Shown here one piece after another: positions 9,833-18,778 of a stretch of 64,000 bases of DNA. Position numbers and translations under genes: made by a program. How positions within the stretch are numbered: the first letter of the stretch is position 1; every line of letters starts with the position of its first letter. The notes beneath the pieces are model-generated. The model did not search any database. It saw only the letters and a program-made list of their open reading frames with translations, and had not been told where the DNA came from. This stretch comes from JANQOH01 sp965200095 (GTDB lineage Bacteria; Pseudomonadota; Alphaproteobacteria; UBA7887): NCBI GenBank assembly GCA_965200095.1, contig OZ241350.1, positions 1,426,001 to 1,490,000 of the forward strand, written 5' to 3'.

Positions 9833-10498
9833 ATGGCCGACGTAGCGGTTCTGGAAGCGGCGCTGCGGGAGACCCGCGGCAAGGGCGGCGCGCGCGCGAC
9901 CCGGCGCGCCGGGCGCGTCCCCGCGATCGTCTATGGCGGCGGCCGCGAACCGCGGGCGGTGTCGCTCGACGGGCGCGCGCTGGCGCGCGAATACGAGCGC
10001 GGCGGGTTCTTCAGCCGTCTCTACGAACTCGGAGTCGAAGGGGCGAGCGTCCGCGTGCTGCCGCGCGATGTCCAGCTCCACCCGGTGACCGACGCGCCGC
10101 TGCATGTGGATTTCCTGCGCCTGACGGGCGATACGCGAATCGATGTCGAGGTGGGCGTCGTCTTCGCCAATGACGAGGAGGCGCCCGGCCTGCGCCGCGG
10201 CGGCGTGCTCAACATCGTCCGCCGCGCCGTCTCCCTCAATTGTCGCGCCGATTCGATCCCGGAGGCCATCGAGGTCGACCTTGCCGGCCTCGATATCGGC
10301 GACTCCGTGCACATTTCGCACGTCGCCTTGCCCGAAGGCGCGCGCCCCACCATCCAGGACCGCGATTTCACCATCGCCACCATCGCCGCGCCCACCGTCG
10401 CCGCCGAGGCCGCCGAGGAGGAGGGCGAGGAGGCCGAGGAAGCGGCCGCCGACGCGACCGAGGCGACGGAATCCGCCGCCGCCGGCGAGGGCGCCTGA
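9833..10498 (+). CDS. rplY: 50S ribosomal protein L25, long (Ctc) form
   Basis: 221 residues from ATG at 9833, preceded by GAGGAGC. Binds 5S rRNA in the large subunit. The N-terminal L25 domain begins with ALRETRGKGGARATRRAGRVPAIVYGGG; the C-terminal TL5-type beta domain follows (VDFLRL, ISHVALPEG). The last ~30 residues are an acidic Glu/Ala-rich tail typical of the alphaproteobacterial long form. It lies between prs and pth in the conserved cluster. A longer in-frame start exists upstream but would overlap prs. Confidence 0.96.
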   Translation: MADVAVLEAALRETRGKGGARATRRAGRVPAIVYGGGREPRAVSLDGRALAREYERGGFFSRLYELGVEGASVRVLPRDVQLHPVTDAPLHVDFLRLTGDTRIDVEVGVVFANDEEAPGLRRGGVLNIVRRAVSLNCRADSIPEAIEVDLAGLDIGDSVHISHVALPEGARPTIQDRDFTIATIAAPTVAAEAAEEEGEEAEEAAADATEATESAAAGEGA

Positions 10499-10516
10499 CG
10501 CCGCGTCCCGGGTTCC

Positions 10517-11110
10517 GTGCATCTCTTCGTCGGCCTCGGCAACCCCGGCGCCGCCCACGCGCGCAACCGGCACAATGTCGGCTTTATGGTGCTCGACGCC
10601 CTCGCCCGGGGATGGGGGTTCGCGCCGTGGCGCAAGCGCTTTCGCGGCGTCGCCGCGGAGGGACGCATCGACGGCGCGCGGGTTCTCGCCTTCAAGCCGG
10701 AAACCTGGATGAACCGTTCGGGCGTCGCCGTCGGCGAGGCGGCGCGTTTCTACAAGGTGGCGCCGTCGCGGGTCGTCGTCGTCCACGACGAGGTCGACCT
10801 CGCGCCCGGCAAGATCCGCGTCAAGACCGGCGGCGGCAGCGCCGGGCATAACGGCCTCAGAAGCATCGACGCCCATTTCGGCGACGGGTACCGCCGGCTG
10901 CGCATCGGCGTCGGCCATCCCGGCGACAAGTCCCGGGTGACCTCCTTCGTGTTGCGCGACTTCGGGGCGGAGGACCGCGACTGGCTCGACCGCCTGGCGC
11001 CGGCGATCGTCGACGCCGCTCCCTGGCTGACGCGCGACGACGACCCCGGGTTCATGACCCGCGTCGCCCTGTTGCGAAGCCGCGCGGAAGGCGCGTCCGG
11101 CAACGCCTGA
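10517..11110 (+). CDS. pth: Peptidyl-tRNA hydrolase
   Basis: Cleaves peptidyl-tRNA released from stalled ribosomes. 197 residues from GTG. The N-terminal FVGLGNPG motif and the catalytic His in RHNVGF are present, as are KPETWMNRSG, VVHDEVDLAPGKIRVKTGGGSAGHNGLRS and the C-terminal substrate lid region. Length and motifs are normal for Pth1. Its stop shares one base with the ychF start. Confidence 0.96.
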   Translation: MHLFVGLGNPGAAHARNRHNVGFMVLDALARGWGFAPWRKRFRGVAAEGRIDGARVLAFKPETWMNRSGVAVGEAARFYKVAPSRVVVVHDEVDLAPGKIRVKTGGGSAGHNGLRSIDAHFGDGYRRLRIGVGHPGDKSRVTSFVLRDFGAEDRDWLDRLAPAIVDAAPWLTRDDDPGFMTRVALLRSRAEGASGNA

Positions 11111-12210
11111 TGGGGTTCCGGTGCGGCATTGTCGGCCTGCCGAACGTCGGCAAGTCGACGCTCTTCAACGCCCTTGCGGGGGAAGCGGCGGCGGAGGCGG
11201 CGAACTACCCGTTCTGCACAATCTCCCCCAATGTCGGTCGGGTCCCGGTCCCCGATCCGCGGCTCGGCGAGGTGGCGCGCGTCGCCGGCTCCCCGCGCGT
11301 CGCGCCGCTGCATCTCGATTTCGTCGATATCGCCGGCCTCACCGAGGGAGCGAGCCGCGGCGAGGGACTCGGCAACGCCTTCCTCGCGCATATCCGCGAG
11401 GTCGACGCCATCGTCCACGTGTTGCGCTGCTTCGACGGCGGCGAGGTAAGCCATGTCGCCGGACGGGTGGATCCGGTCGCCGACGCGGAGATCGTCGAGA
11501 CCGAACTGATGCTCGCCGATCTCGCCGGCCTGGAGCGGCGGTGCGAAGCATGGATGAAACGCGCGCGCAGCGGCGACGCCGAAGCCCGCGCCATGCTCGC
11601 GGTCGGCGAACCCGCGCGCGCGGCGCTGGCGGAGGGACGCCCGGCGCGCGAAGCGTTTCCCGACGCCGCCGATGGCGCCGCCTGGCGCCGCCTGCAACTG
11701 CTCACGACGAAACCGGTAATGTACGCCTGCAATGTGGACGAGGACTCGGCTGCGGAGGGCAATGCGGCGTCGCGCCGGGCGGCGCGGCTGGCGGCGGAGC
11801 GGGGCGCCGGGCATGTCGTCGTTTCCGCCGCTATCGAGGCGGAGATCGCCGCGCTCGCCGATGCGGCGGAGCGCGCCGAATTCCTCGCCGGTCTGGGCCT
11901 CGCCGAGACCGGACTCGCGCGTCTGGTTCGCGCCGGGTTCCGCCTCCTCGATCTGATCGTCTTCTTCACCGCCGGCCCGAAAGAGGCGCGCGCCTGGAGC
12001 GCGCCGCGCGGAACCCGCGCGCCGGCCGCCGGCGGCGTCATCCACAGCGATTTCGAGCGCGGCTTCATCTGCGCCGAGACGGTCGCCTGCGAACGTTTCG
12101 TGGAGCTTGGCGGCGAGGCGGGCGCGAAGGCCGCCGGCGCTCTGCGCCAGGAAGGCCGCAACTACGAAGTCAGGGACGGCGATGTCATCCGCTTCCGCTT
12201 CAACGTCTGA
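11110..12210 (+). CDS. ychF: Redox-regulated ATPase YchF (OLA1 family)
   Basis: 366 residues. An Obg-superfamily P-loop protein that prefers ATP: Walker A LPNVGKSTLF, switch region DIAGLTEGASRGEGLGN, and a nucleotide-specificity motif altered to NVDE (in MYACNVDEDS), the change that distinguishes YchF from GTPases. The C-terminal TGS-like domain ends HSDFERGFICAETVAC. The helical middle domain lies between. Begins one base inside the pth stop. Known to bind ribosomes and to influence stress responses; that role is from the family. Confidence 0.96.
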   Translation: MGFRCGIVGLPNVGKSTLFNALAGEAAAEAANYPFCTISPNVGRVPVPDPRLGEVARVAGSPRVAPLHLDFVDIAGLTEGASRGEGLGNAFLAHIREVDAIVHVLRCFDGGEVSHVAGRVDPVADAEIVETELMLADLAGLERRCEAWMKRARSGDAEARAMLAVGEPARAALAEGRPAREAFPDAADGAAWRRLQLLTTKPVMYACNVDEDSAAEGNAASRRAARLAAERGAGHVVVSAAIEAEIAALADAAERAEFLAGLGLAETGLARLVRAGFRLLDLIVFFTAGPKEARAWSAPRGTRAPAAGGVIHSDFERGFICAETVACERFVELGGEAGAKAAGALRQEGRNYEVRDGDVIRFRFNV

Positions 12211-12388
12211 TCCCGCTGTCCGCCGGGCCGACGCGGACGGCGAACGCGACGCAGGCGGCCGCGCCGCTACCGACTGTCGGCCGGGGATTTCAAGACGACT
12301 GTCGCCGCGGGCCGAACGCTGCGCAGATCGATACGCCGGAACGAACGATACGAGACCTCCGCATAACCCGTTTCGCATACGGCAGGAT

Positions 12389-12900
12389 CGCGTTTCTGCG
12401 TTTTCCGCGACGTTCCCGAACCCGCCGTCGGCGCACGATAATGCGTGATGGCATTACGAAAGCCCGCACACCCTCCGTCATTCTCGCGAATGAGCGTGTG
12501 AAGAAACCCGTCGGCCCTCACTATAGCGGCCGGACAGATCGAGAGTCGCCGCAGTGAAAGACGGAAACCCTGCGATAATACTTCGTCATTCCCGCGAGGG
12601 AGCGTGTAAAGAAATCGAACAGCGTTACAAATACTCGTCATTCCCGCGAAAGCGGGAATCCGGCGCAGCGTTTCCGAATGAAAAAGACGGATTAGTCTTT
12701 CGGACGGCCGCTCCGGATTCCCGCTTTCGCGGGAATGACGAAGTATTGTCGGAGGGTTGTCGTCTCCCACGGCGCCATTTTTTCGGCGCTCCGACCATCG
12801 TAGTGAGAGACATCCGATTCCTTCACACGCTCGAAGGCGGGAATCCAGAGGCGGCCGTCCGCAACAGATTCCCGCTTTCGCGGGAATGACGAGTGTTTGT
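12389..12900. repeat. Composite palindromic repeat array 1 (ATTCCCGCGAAAGCGGGAAT type)
   Basis: Perfect 20-base palindromes at 12640-12659, 12717-12736 and 12868-12887, plus imperfect halves near 12590 and 12490. The central GAAA or TTTC gives each copy an orientation. Several TGTGAAGAAA-type half-elements (12495, 12604, 12820 inverted) replace one arm. The first ~240 bases are homologous to 63578-63765, including the conserved lead-in CGAACCC...ATAATGCG and the AGTGAAAGACGG block. The unit resembles neisserial dRS3-type repeats (ATTCCC-N8-GGGAAT) in form. The rest of this gap between ychF and the next gene holds no convincing gene. Confidence 0.85.
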
Positions 12901-13136
12901 AACGCTGGTCGATTTCTTCACGCTCTCTTTCGCGGAACGAATATGTCCGAACAACGACAACCCGGCTCGAATCGAGGCGCACGGTCATTCTGTCGACGCC
13001 TCGCGACGCCGCCGGAAGTCCGCCCGGAACAGGCGACCGCCGAGCCGTGACCGGATCCCGAAAAATCCGGACCTGAAGATACTGCAGGTCGGGCGTCCGC
13101 GACGGTTTTGCCGGTTTGCCCCGGCCGCCGCATGAA

Positions 13137-13228
13137 CCGTCGTCCGGCCGCAGCGATTCTCATTCCGGCGATGGACATCGCCCCCGGGAGCGCAACCGAT
13201 CCGCCGCGGCGCCATGGGCCAGAAGGAG
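13137..13228 (-). repeat. Inverted copy of the dispersed hairpin repeat
   Basis: Read on the minus strand this stretch gives TGGCCCATGGCGCCGCGGCGG, a spacer, then GTCCATCGCCGGAATGAGAA, collinear with 2040-2105. The shared 20-base block CATGGCGCCGCGGCGG and its flanks are nearly identical in both places. The ends are imperfect inverted repeats of each other, so a hairpin transcript is possible. Confidence 0.65.
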
Positions 13229-13251
13229 ATTTGTCGGTCCGGCCACGATCG

Positions 13252-13279
13252 CTTGACAACGCCGGCGCCGGGTTATAGC
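13252..13279 (+). promoter_or_regulatory. Likely promoter upstream of the CoA-binding/metY pair
   Basis: CTTGAC (13252-13257) and TATAGC (13274-13279) are separated by 16 bases, the alphaproteobacterial housekeeping pattern, about 70 bases before the first gene of the pair and just after the repeat region. Confidence 0.5.
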
Positions 13280-13347
13280 GGTTCGGGCTGCTGCGAGGGG
13301 CGGGGCGCAGGCGCGCCGCCGCGACGGATTCGGATGGGTTGCGCGAC

Positions 13348-13896
13348 ATGACTGCGACGGCCGAAGCGGCGACGGACGGCGGCGCGCCGACCCGCCTGCC
13401 GCATCACGACAACTATTCCGACGACAAGCTGCGGCGCATTCTCGGCCGCGTGCGCACCTTCGCCATGGTGGGCGCCAGCGCCCAGTGGCGGCGCCCCAGC
13501 TATTACGCGATGAAATATCTCACCGGCAAGGGCTACCGCGTGATCCCCGTCAACCCGGCGCGGGCAGGCGACGAGATCCTCGGCGAAACGGTCTACGGCT
13601 CGGTTTCCGAGGTCCCGCACCGGCTCGACATGGTCGATATTTTCAGGACGTCGGAAGAAGCGCTGGCGATCGCCGAAGAGACCGTCGCCTGCAAGGACGC
13701 GAAAGGCATCGAGGTGCTGTGGATGCAGCTGACGGTGCGCAACGACGAAGCGGCCGCGCTGGCCGAGGCCGCAGGGCTCGAAGTGGTGATGAACCGTTGC
13801 CCGAAGATCGAATTCGGCCGCCTGTCCGGCGAGCTCGGCTGGTGCGGCGTCAATTCGCGCATCGTTTCGTCGAAAAGCCTGCGCCCGCCGCGCTGA
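13348..13896 (+). CDS. CoA-binding Rossmann-fold protein (YccU type)
   Basis: 182 residues from ATG at 13348; a TTG nine bases earlier is a weaker alternative. The CoA-binding domain is recognisable from TFAMVGASAQWRRPSYYAMKYL, GYRVIPVNPAR, and the C-terminal LEVVMNRCPKIEFGRL, all typical of the YccU/CoA_binding_2 family. It resembles the CoA-binding part of succinyl-CoA synthetase but has no catalytic partner domain. It lies 49 bases upstream of metY, a pairing seen in many alphaproteobacteria, and may tie sulfur amino-acid synthesis to CoA status (inference). Confidence 0.85.
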   Translation: MTATAEAATDGGAPTRLPHHDNYSDDKLRRILGRVRTFAMVGASAQWRRPSYYAMKYLTGKGYRVIPVNPARAGDEILGETVYGSVSEVPHRLDMVDIFRTSEEALAIAEETVACKDAKGIEVLWMQLTVRNDEAAALAEAAGLEVVMNRCPKIEFGRLSGELGWCGVNSRIVSSKSLRPPR

Positions 13897-13945
13897 CCGG
13901 CGCCCCGCGCCGCAAGGACCCAACTCCCCGGGAGCAACGCCGAAC

Positions 13946-15274
13946 ATGAGCGAAACCACCGCCGCTTCCGCCGCGGCCATGCACCGCGTCGAAACTCCCG
14001 AAGAATACGGGATCGAAACCCTCGCGGTCCACGCCGGAGCGCAGCCCGACCCGCGCACCGGCGCGCGCTCGACGCCGATCTACCAGACCACGTCCTTCGT
14101 GTTCGACGACGCCGATCACGCGGCGTCGCTGTTCAACCTCCAGACCTTCGGCTTCGTCTATTCCCGCATGACCAATCCCACCGTCGCGGTGTTCGAGGAG
14201 CGGGTCGCGGCGCTGGAGGGGGGGCGCGGGGCCGTGGCGGCGGCGAGCGGCCACGCGGCGCAGTTCCTGGTCGCGGCGACGCTGATGCGCGAAGGCGACG
14301 AGTTCATTTCCTCGCGCAACCTCTATGGCGGTTCGGTCACGCAGTTCGGCCACAGTTTCTCGCGGCTCGGCTGGAAATGCCGTTTCGTCGACCCCACCGA
14401 CGCGGACAATTTCCGCGCCGCGATGACCGACAAGGTGAAGTTCATCTTCCTCGAATGTCTCGCGAACCCCGGCGGCATCGTGATCGACATCGAGGCAGTG
14501 GCGGAAGTGGCGCGCGAGAACGGCATTCCGCTGGTCATCGACAACACCTTGGCCTCGCCCTGGCTGTGCCGGCCCTTCGAATGGGGCGCCGACATCGTGG
14601 TGCACTCGACGACGAAGTTCATCGGCGGCCACGGCAACACGATGGGCGGCGTCGTCGTCGAGTCGGGCCGTTTCGACTGGCGCCAGAACGACAAGTTCCC
14701 CGGCATGAGCCGGCCCGACCCGGCCTATCACGGGTTGACCTTCGCCGAGACCTTCGGCGATTTCGGCTTCACCATGAAGGTGCGCGCGGTGGCGCTGCGC
14801 GACTACGGGCCGACGCTCTACCCCACCGCCGCGTGGAACCTGTTGCAGGGCGTGGAGACTCTGCCGTTGCGCATGGAGCGCCATTGCGCGAACGCGCTCG
14901 GCGCCGCGACATGGCTGGAACGACACCCGAAGGTGCGCTGGGTTTCCTATTCGGGACTGGAGTCCAGCCCCTATTACGCGCTGGCGCAGAAATACATGCC
15001 CCGGGGCGCCGGGGCGGTGTTCACCTTCGGCCTTGAGGGGGGCTACGAAGCCGGGCTCAAATTCGTCGACGAGGTGCGTCTGTTCTCGCATCTCGCCAAT
15101 ATCGGCGACACGCGCAGCCTGATCCTGCATCCGGCGTCGACGACGCATCGCCAGCTCACCCCCGAACAGCAGGAGGCGGCGGGCGCCGGCCCGGATGTGG
15201 TGCGCCTGTCGATCGGCATCGAGACGCTGGACGACATCATCGCCGATCTCGACCGGGCGCTGTCCAAGGTCTGA
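13946..15274 (+). CDS. metY: O-acetylhomoserine sulfhydrylase-type PLP enzyme
   Basis: 442 residues; makes homocysteine from O-acetylhomoserine and sulfide in direct sulfhydrylation. Cys/Met metabolism PLP family: TLAVHAGAQPDPRTGARSTPIYQTTSF at the N-terminus (read in pieces), YSRMTNPT, the phosphate-binding ASGHAAQF, and the PLP lysine in HSTTKFIGGHGN. The length (~440) favours MetY over cystathionine synthases (~390). Downstream of the CoA-binding gene and convergent with the acyl-CoA ligase gene. Confidence 0.93.
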   Translation: MSETTAASAAAMHRVETPEEYGIETLAVHAGAQPDPRTGARSTPIYQTTSFVFDDADHAASLFNLQTFGFVYSRMTNPTVAVFEERVAALEGGRGAVAAASGHAAQFLVAATLMREGDEFISSRNLYGGSVTQFGHSFSRLGWKCRFVDPTDADNFRAAMTDKVKFIFLECLANPGGIVIDIEAVAEVARENGIPLVIDNTLASPWLCRPFEWGADIVVHSTTKFIGGHGNTMGGVVVESGRFDWRQNDKFPGMSRPDPAYHGLTFAETFGDFGFTMKVRAVALRDYGPTLYPTAAWNLLQGVETLPLRMERHCANALGAATWLERHPKVRWVSYSGLESSPYYALAQKYMPRGAGAVFTFGLEGGYEAGLKFVDEVRLFSHLANIGDTRSLILHPASTTHRQLTPEQQEAAGAGPDVVRLSIGIETLDDIIADLDRALSKV

Positions 15275-15298
15275 GGCCGGAGGTCCGGGCGCGCCGCG

Positions 15299-16843
15299 CT
15301 ACTCGCGCAGCGCGGTTTTCAGGATCTTGCCGGTGGCGTTCATCGGCAGGCTTTCGCGCACTTCCACGAGACGGGGATATTTGTAGGACGCGAGGCGCTC
15401 TTTCGACCATTCGATCAGCGCGTCGGCGTCGATCTCGCGCCCCGGCGCAGGCACGACGAACGCCTTGATCTCCTCGCCCAGGCGCTCATCGGGCACGCCC
15501 ACCGCGGCCGCCAGCGAGACCGCCTCGTGCGCCATCAGCGCCTCTTCGACCTCGCGCGGATAGACGTTGAAGCCGCCGCGGATGATCATGTCCTTCACCC
15601 GGTCGACGATATAGAGATAACCGTCTTCGTCGAAGCGGCCGATGTCGCCGGTGTGGAACCAGCCGTCGCGGACCGCCTCCGCCGTCGCCTCGGGTTTGTT
15701 GAGATAGCCTTTCATGACGCAATGGCCGCGCACGATTACCTCGCCCGGTTTGCCGGTCGCGACATCGGCCCCGTCGTCGTCGACGATGCGCACTTCGACT
15801 CCCCAGACGGGGGTTCCCACCGAGCCGGGCTTGCGCGGCTTGTGGAGGTGGTTGAAGGTCACGGCCGGCGAGGTTTCGCTCAGACCGTAGCCTTCGAGGA
15901 TCGGCACGCGGAACTTCTTCTCGAACCCGCGCAGCACCTCCACGGGCAGCGACGCCCCGCCGGCGGCGCACAGCCGCAAGCGGCCGGCGACGGCCTCGAC
16001 ATCGGAGTCGTCCACCGGATGGTTGAGCAGCGCCCAATACATGGTGGGCACGCCGGCGAACACCGTCACGCGGTCTTCGCGCAACGACTTCATCACCGCG
16101 GCGGGGTCGAAGCGCGGCAACAGCACCATCGTCGACCGCGCGACCGTGCAGGCGATCATCTGCACGACCTGACCGAAGGCGTGAAACAACGGCAGCACGA
16201 TCATGCACACATCGTCATGACCGGTGCCGACCAAGTCGCGCGCGATCATCGCGTTGAGGAGCAGGTTGGTGTGGGTGAGTTCGGCGCCTTTCGGGCGGCC
16301 CGTCGTCCCCGATGTGTAGAGCACGGCCGCGACATCGTCGCCGCCCCGCTGCGCGGTTTCGAATTCGGGCGGCGCCCCGGCCATCGACGCGCCGAGGGTG
16401 ACGCAGCCGGGGATCGGCGAGGGTGCCGCCGGGTCGGCGCCGATGACGCGGAATTCCCGACACCCCGGAACGCGCGAGAACGCGGCATGCCCGGCCTTGC
16501 CGCACGGGAGCTCGTCGGTCCCCTCGAAGCAGAGGAACGCGACGGCGCCCGAGTCCTCGAGCAGATAGGCGATCTCGTCGGGCGTGAGCAGCACGTTCAC
16601 GGGCAGCACGGCGGCGCCGGTCTTGAGGATGCCGAAATAGGCGATGGGGAACCAGGGCAGATTGGGGCAGCTCAGCGCGACGATGTCGCCGGGGCCGACC
16701 CCCGCGACGGCGAGGCCGCCGGCGACGCGCGCGGCGGCGGCGTCGAGAGCGCCCCATGACGTCCGCCGGCCCGCGAAGATCAGTGCGGTCTCGTCCGGCG
16801 CCTCGCGCGCCGCGGTTTCCAGGGCGGTCGAGAGGTTGTACAT
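15299..16843 (-). CDS. Long-chain-fatty-acid/acyl-CoA ligase (FadD-like)
   Basis: 514 residues from ATG at 16843; the open frame runs further upstream into non-coding repeats. ANL-superfamily acyl-adenylating enzyme that activates fatty acids with ATP and CoA: P-loop YTSGTTGRPKGAELTH, core motif YGLSETSP, ATP-binding GWFHTGDIGRFDEDGYL, linker RVKDMIIRGGFNVYP, and the catalytic Lys near the end in NATGKILKTAL. Substrate chain length cannot be told from sequence. It would feed the beta-oxidation genes at 32-37 kb. Convergent with metY. Confidence 0.92.
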   Translation of the reverse strand: MYNLSTALETAAREAPDETALIFAGRRTSWGALDAAAARVAGGLAVAGVGPGDIVALSCPNLPWFPIAYFGILKTGAAVLPVNVLLTPDEIAYLLEDSGAVAFLCFEGTDELPCGKAGHAAFSRVPGCREFRVIGADPAAPSPIPGCVTLGASMAGAPPEFETAQRGGDDVAAVLYTSGTTGRPKGAELTHTNLLLNAMIARDLVGTGHDDVCMIVLPLFHAFGQVVQMIACTVARSTMVLLPRFDPAAVMKSLREDRVTVFAGVPTMYWALLNHPVDDSDVEAVAGRLRLCAAGGASLPVEVLRGFEKKFRVPILEGYGLSETSPAVTFNHLHKPRKPGSVGTPVWGVEVRIVDDDGADVATGKPGEVIVRGHCVMKGYLNKPEATAEAVRDGWFHTGDIGRFDEDGYLYIVDRVKDMIIRGGFNVYPREVEEALMAHEAVSLAAAVGVPDERLGEEIKAFVVPAPGREIDADALIEWSKERLASYKYPRLVEVRESLPMNATGKILKTALRE

Positions 16844-16946
16844 CGCTGGCGGCCTCCGGCTTCGACGCATTCCCGGAGCACGATAGCGTCGGGGCGCCCG
16901 AATTGCACGGCCGTGTGCCGGTTCACGACATATGAGACTCCGGATG

Positions 16947-17031
16947 GGCCGCAGGGAACGGCGCGTCAAGCCGCTTCGCGGCTCCTTCGCTACGCTGCGG
17001 CCCTGCGGGCGACCCGCCGTTCCCTGCGGCC
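16947..17031. repeat. Long-stem inverted repeat (MITE-like hairpin)
   Basis: A perfect 16-base inverted repeat, GGCCGCAGGGAACGGC at 16947-16962 and GCCGTTCCCTGCGGCC at 17016-17031, encloses 53 bases that are themselves rich in short palindromes (GCCGCTTCGCGGC). It may be a small non-autonomous element or a structured transcript upstream of the methyltransferase gene. Confidence 0.6.
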
Positions 17032-17041
17032 TTGAGGGCTG

Positions 17042-17071
17042 CCATGGCCGTAAGCAGGCTTCCGGCCATGG
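17042..17071. repeat. Short hairpin downstream of the inverted repeat
   Basis: CCATGGCCG (17042-17050) and CGGCCATGG (17063-17071) pair perfectly around a 12-base loop. It follows the larger inverted repeat by ten bases. The remaining gap up to the methyltransferase gene shows no gene. Confidence 0.5.
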
Positions 17072-17376
17072 AAAGGCCCGGACGCCCACTGCCCGAACCC
17101 GCCGTGTCTCACATGTGTCCGAACCAGGTCGTGTCGAGCGCACTGGCGATTCTCGGTATCGGGCCGGATATGTCGCGGTGGCGTCGGCTGGCGAATGCCT
17201 TCGGCCGCAAAACCGACCGGGGCGGCCGCGCCCCGGAGCTCCGGGTTGCAGCCCCCGGGGAATCGTGCGAGGCTGAATTGCCGAAGCGGTTCCCGCAACC
17301 GGACAGCGTGGGCGATTCCGGTCCGGTGACACGGATCGTCGTTTCGGGCGCGGAGCGCTGACCGAAGGGCGATGGC

Positions 17377-18261
17377 ATGGAAACCCGGATGAGCGGCGCT
17401 CCGGTTCCCGGCCCGATCGGCGGAGGGAACGAATCTCTCCCTCATCCGCTCGTCCGCGACAGAAGCGGAAGCGCCGGTATTTTGGGTGTGGATAGAATAC
17501 ATTGCGCAGATGCGTTCGACGCGTTCCCTTCCATAAGCGACAGGTCGGTCGATTTGATTGTCTGCGACGGTCCCTACGGAGTCACCGCCAACGGGTGGGA
17601 CAGGGTCGGCGACATTCAGAAATTCAATCTCCGGCTTATCCGCATATTCGCTGAAAAGTTAAAGGACGGCGGCGCGTTATACCTGTTCGGCAAGCCGGAC
17701 TGTATCGACTTCATCGATTATCGTCCCTTTCTCAATCTGCGGTCGAAGATCGTCTGGTATCAGCCGAGTCGGCTGTCTCAAGGCCGAATCGGCTATACCA
17801 ACAACTACGATATAATTTGTTACTTCGTCAAAGGAGATAAACCGAAAATCTACAATTTGGACGACATTCGCGTGCCCCAGCTGGTGGAACTCAATCATCG
17901 ACTCCGGTGCGAGCGTGTCCCGTCCGTAGCAGGCGGCAAGTATGGGAGGACGAAATTCAGTGCAAAAGGGAAAAATCCGGGGGATGTATGGGGAGACATC
18001 AAGCAACTGACGTATAAGTCGAAGGAATTGGTAAGCCGAAAGGCTCTCAATACGATACAGAAACCGGAGGCTCTCATTGAGCGACTGGTGAGGGCGAGTT
18101 CGAACGAAGGCGATCTTGTACTCGACCCGTTCTGCGGCGTCGGAACATGCCCCGTCGTCTGTCGACGACTGGGAAGGCGTTTCGTCGGGATAGAGAAAAA
18201 CCGGCAATTTGTCGCCGCCGCCAGCGAACGCCTGAAGTCCGTCGGCCCCGCTCTCATCTGA
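17377..18261 (+). CDS. Site-specific DNA methyltransferase, N4-cytosine/N6-adenine type
   Basis: 294 residues. Motif IV (DGPYG, residues 64-68, in DLIVCDGPYG) precedes motif I (LVLDPFCGVGT, near residue 250), the beta-class order. The fourth-motif second residue is Gly rather than the usual Pro (DPPY) or Ser context (SPPY), which is unusual but tolerated in some families. The middle (LSQGRIGYTNNYDIICYF) is the family's strand following motif IV. Codon use is less GC-rich than neighbours, suggesting transfer. The gene directly downstream is probably the cognate endonuclease, giving a type II restriction-modification pair; the target is unknown. Start could also be ATG 17389. Confidence 0.85.
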   Translation: METRMSGAPVPGPIGGGNESLPHPLVRDRSGSAGILGVDRIHCADAFDAFPSISDRSVDLIVCDGPYGVTANGWDRVGDIQKFNLRLIRIFAEKLKDGGALYLFGKPDCIDFIDYRPFLNLRSKIVWYQPSRLSQGRIGYTNNYDIICYFVKGDKPKIYNLDDIRVPQLVELNHRLRCERVPSVAGGKYGRTKFSAKGKNPGDVWGDIKQLTYKSKELVSRKALNTIQKPEALIERLVRASSNEGDLVLDPFCGVGTCPVVCRRLGRRFVGIEKNRQFVAAASERLKSVGPALI

Positions 18262-18274
18262 AGCCGAAGTCGGG

Positions 18275-18778
18275 ATGGAGCGCAAGATCCGTCGAAAAAT
18301 TATCGGCCTTGTGCGCGAAGCGGCCGAGCTTGCGCGGAAAATCGGCATCGCCAACCTTCTTCAGCCGGGACTGGTCAGGGAAATGATCGTCGCCGACATA
18401 TTGGGACACGACCTCATCCACTCGAAACGCGACGCAGACGCTCATGCCGCGAATAACCCCGACGAAAAATACGAATACCTGTCTTGCAAGGAAGGCGGGA
18501 CCGGCCAGTTGGACCGCATGTTCAGGGAACCCGCCGACAAGCGCGCCGCGTCTCTGGATCGCATAACGAGAAACAGAAAAATCTATTACGCCGTATTCTA
18601 CGCCGATAATCAAACGAAATGCAAGATCATATACGAACTCGATCCCGGCGTCGTGGCCACGGAAACCGGAAGGCGGCTGGACAAAAGCAGAAATGCGATT
18701 TCGCATGTCGGTTTTTCGGAATCGTGGGTCGGAAAGCACGGGAAAATTGTCTATCGCGATGAGTCGAATCGTTCTTGA
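18275..18778 (+). CDS. Putative type II restriction endonuclease paired with the methyltransferase
   Basis: 167 residues beginning 14 bases after the methyltransferase stop. I do not recognise a named family with certainty. The central segment HDLIHSKRDADAHA ... KYEYLSCKEGGTGQLDRMF looks like a nuclease core in which an acidic residue is followed by a strand ending in x-Lys (SCK) and then a conserved Gln/Asp-Arg, as in several PD-(D/E)xK restriction enzymes. The N-terminus is helical and basic. Low GC relative to its surroundings and a tight link to the methyltransferase support a restriction role; a DNA-binding or regulatory protein is the alternative. Confidence 0.5.
   Translation: MERKIRRKIIGLVREAAELARKIGIANLLQPGLVREMIVADILGHDLIHSKRDADAHAANNPDEKYEYLSCKEGGTGQLDRMFREPADKRAASLDRITRNRKIYYAVFYADNQTKCKIIYELDPGVVATETGRRLDKSRNAISHVGFSESWVGKHGKIVYRDESNRS

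Noticed and set aside
12211..12240. Terminator after ychF (GTCCGC/GCGGAC pairing)
   Set aside because: A 6-base stem in GC-rich DNA is not distinctive enough.
12389..12900. Possible CRISPR array from repeated palindromes
   Set aside because: Repeats vary in spacing and orientation, spacers recur between arrays, and no cas genes are present; they are dispersed palindromic repeats.
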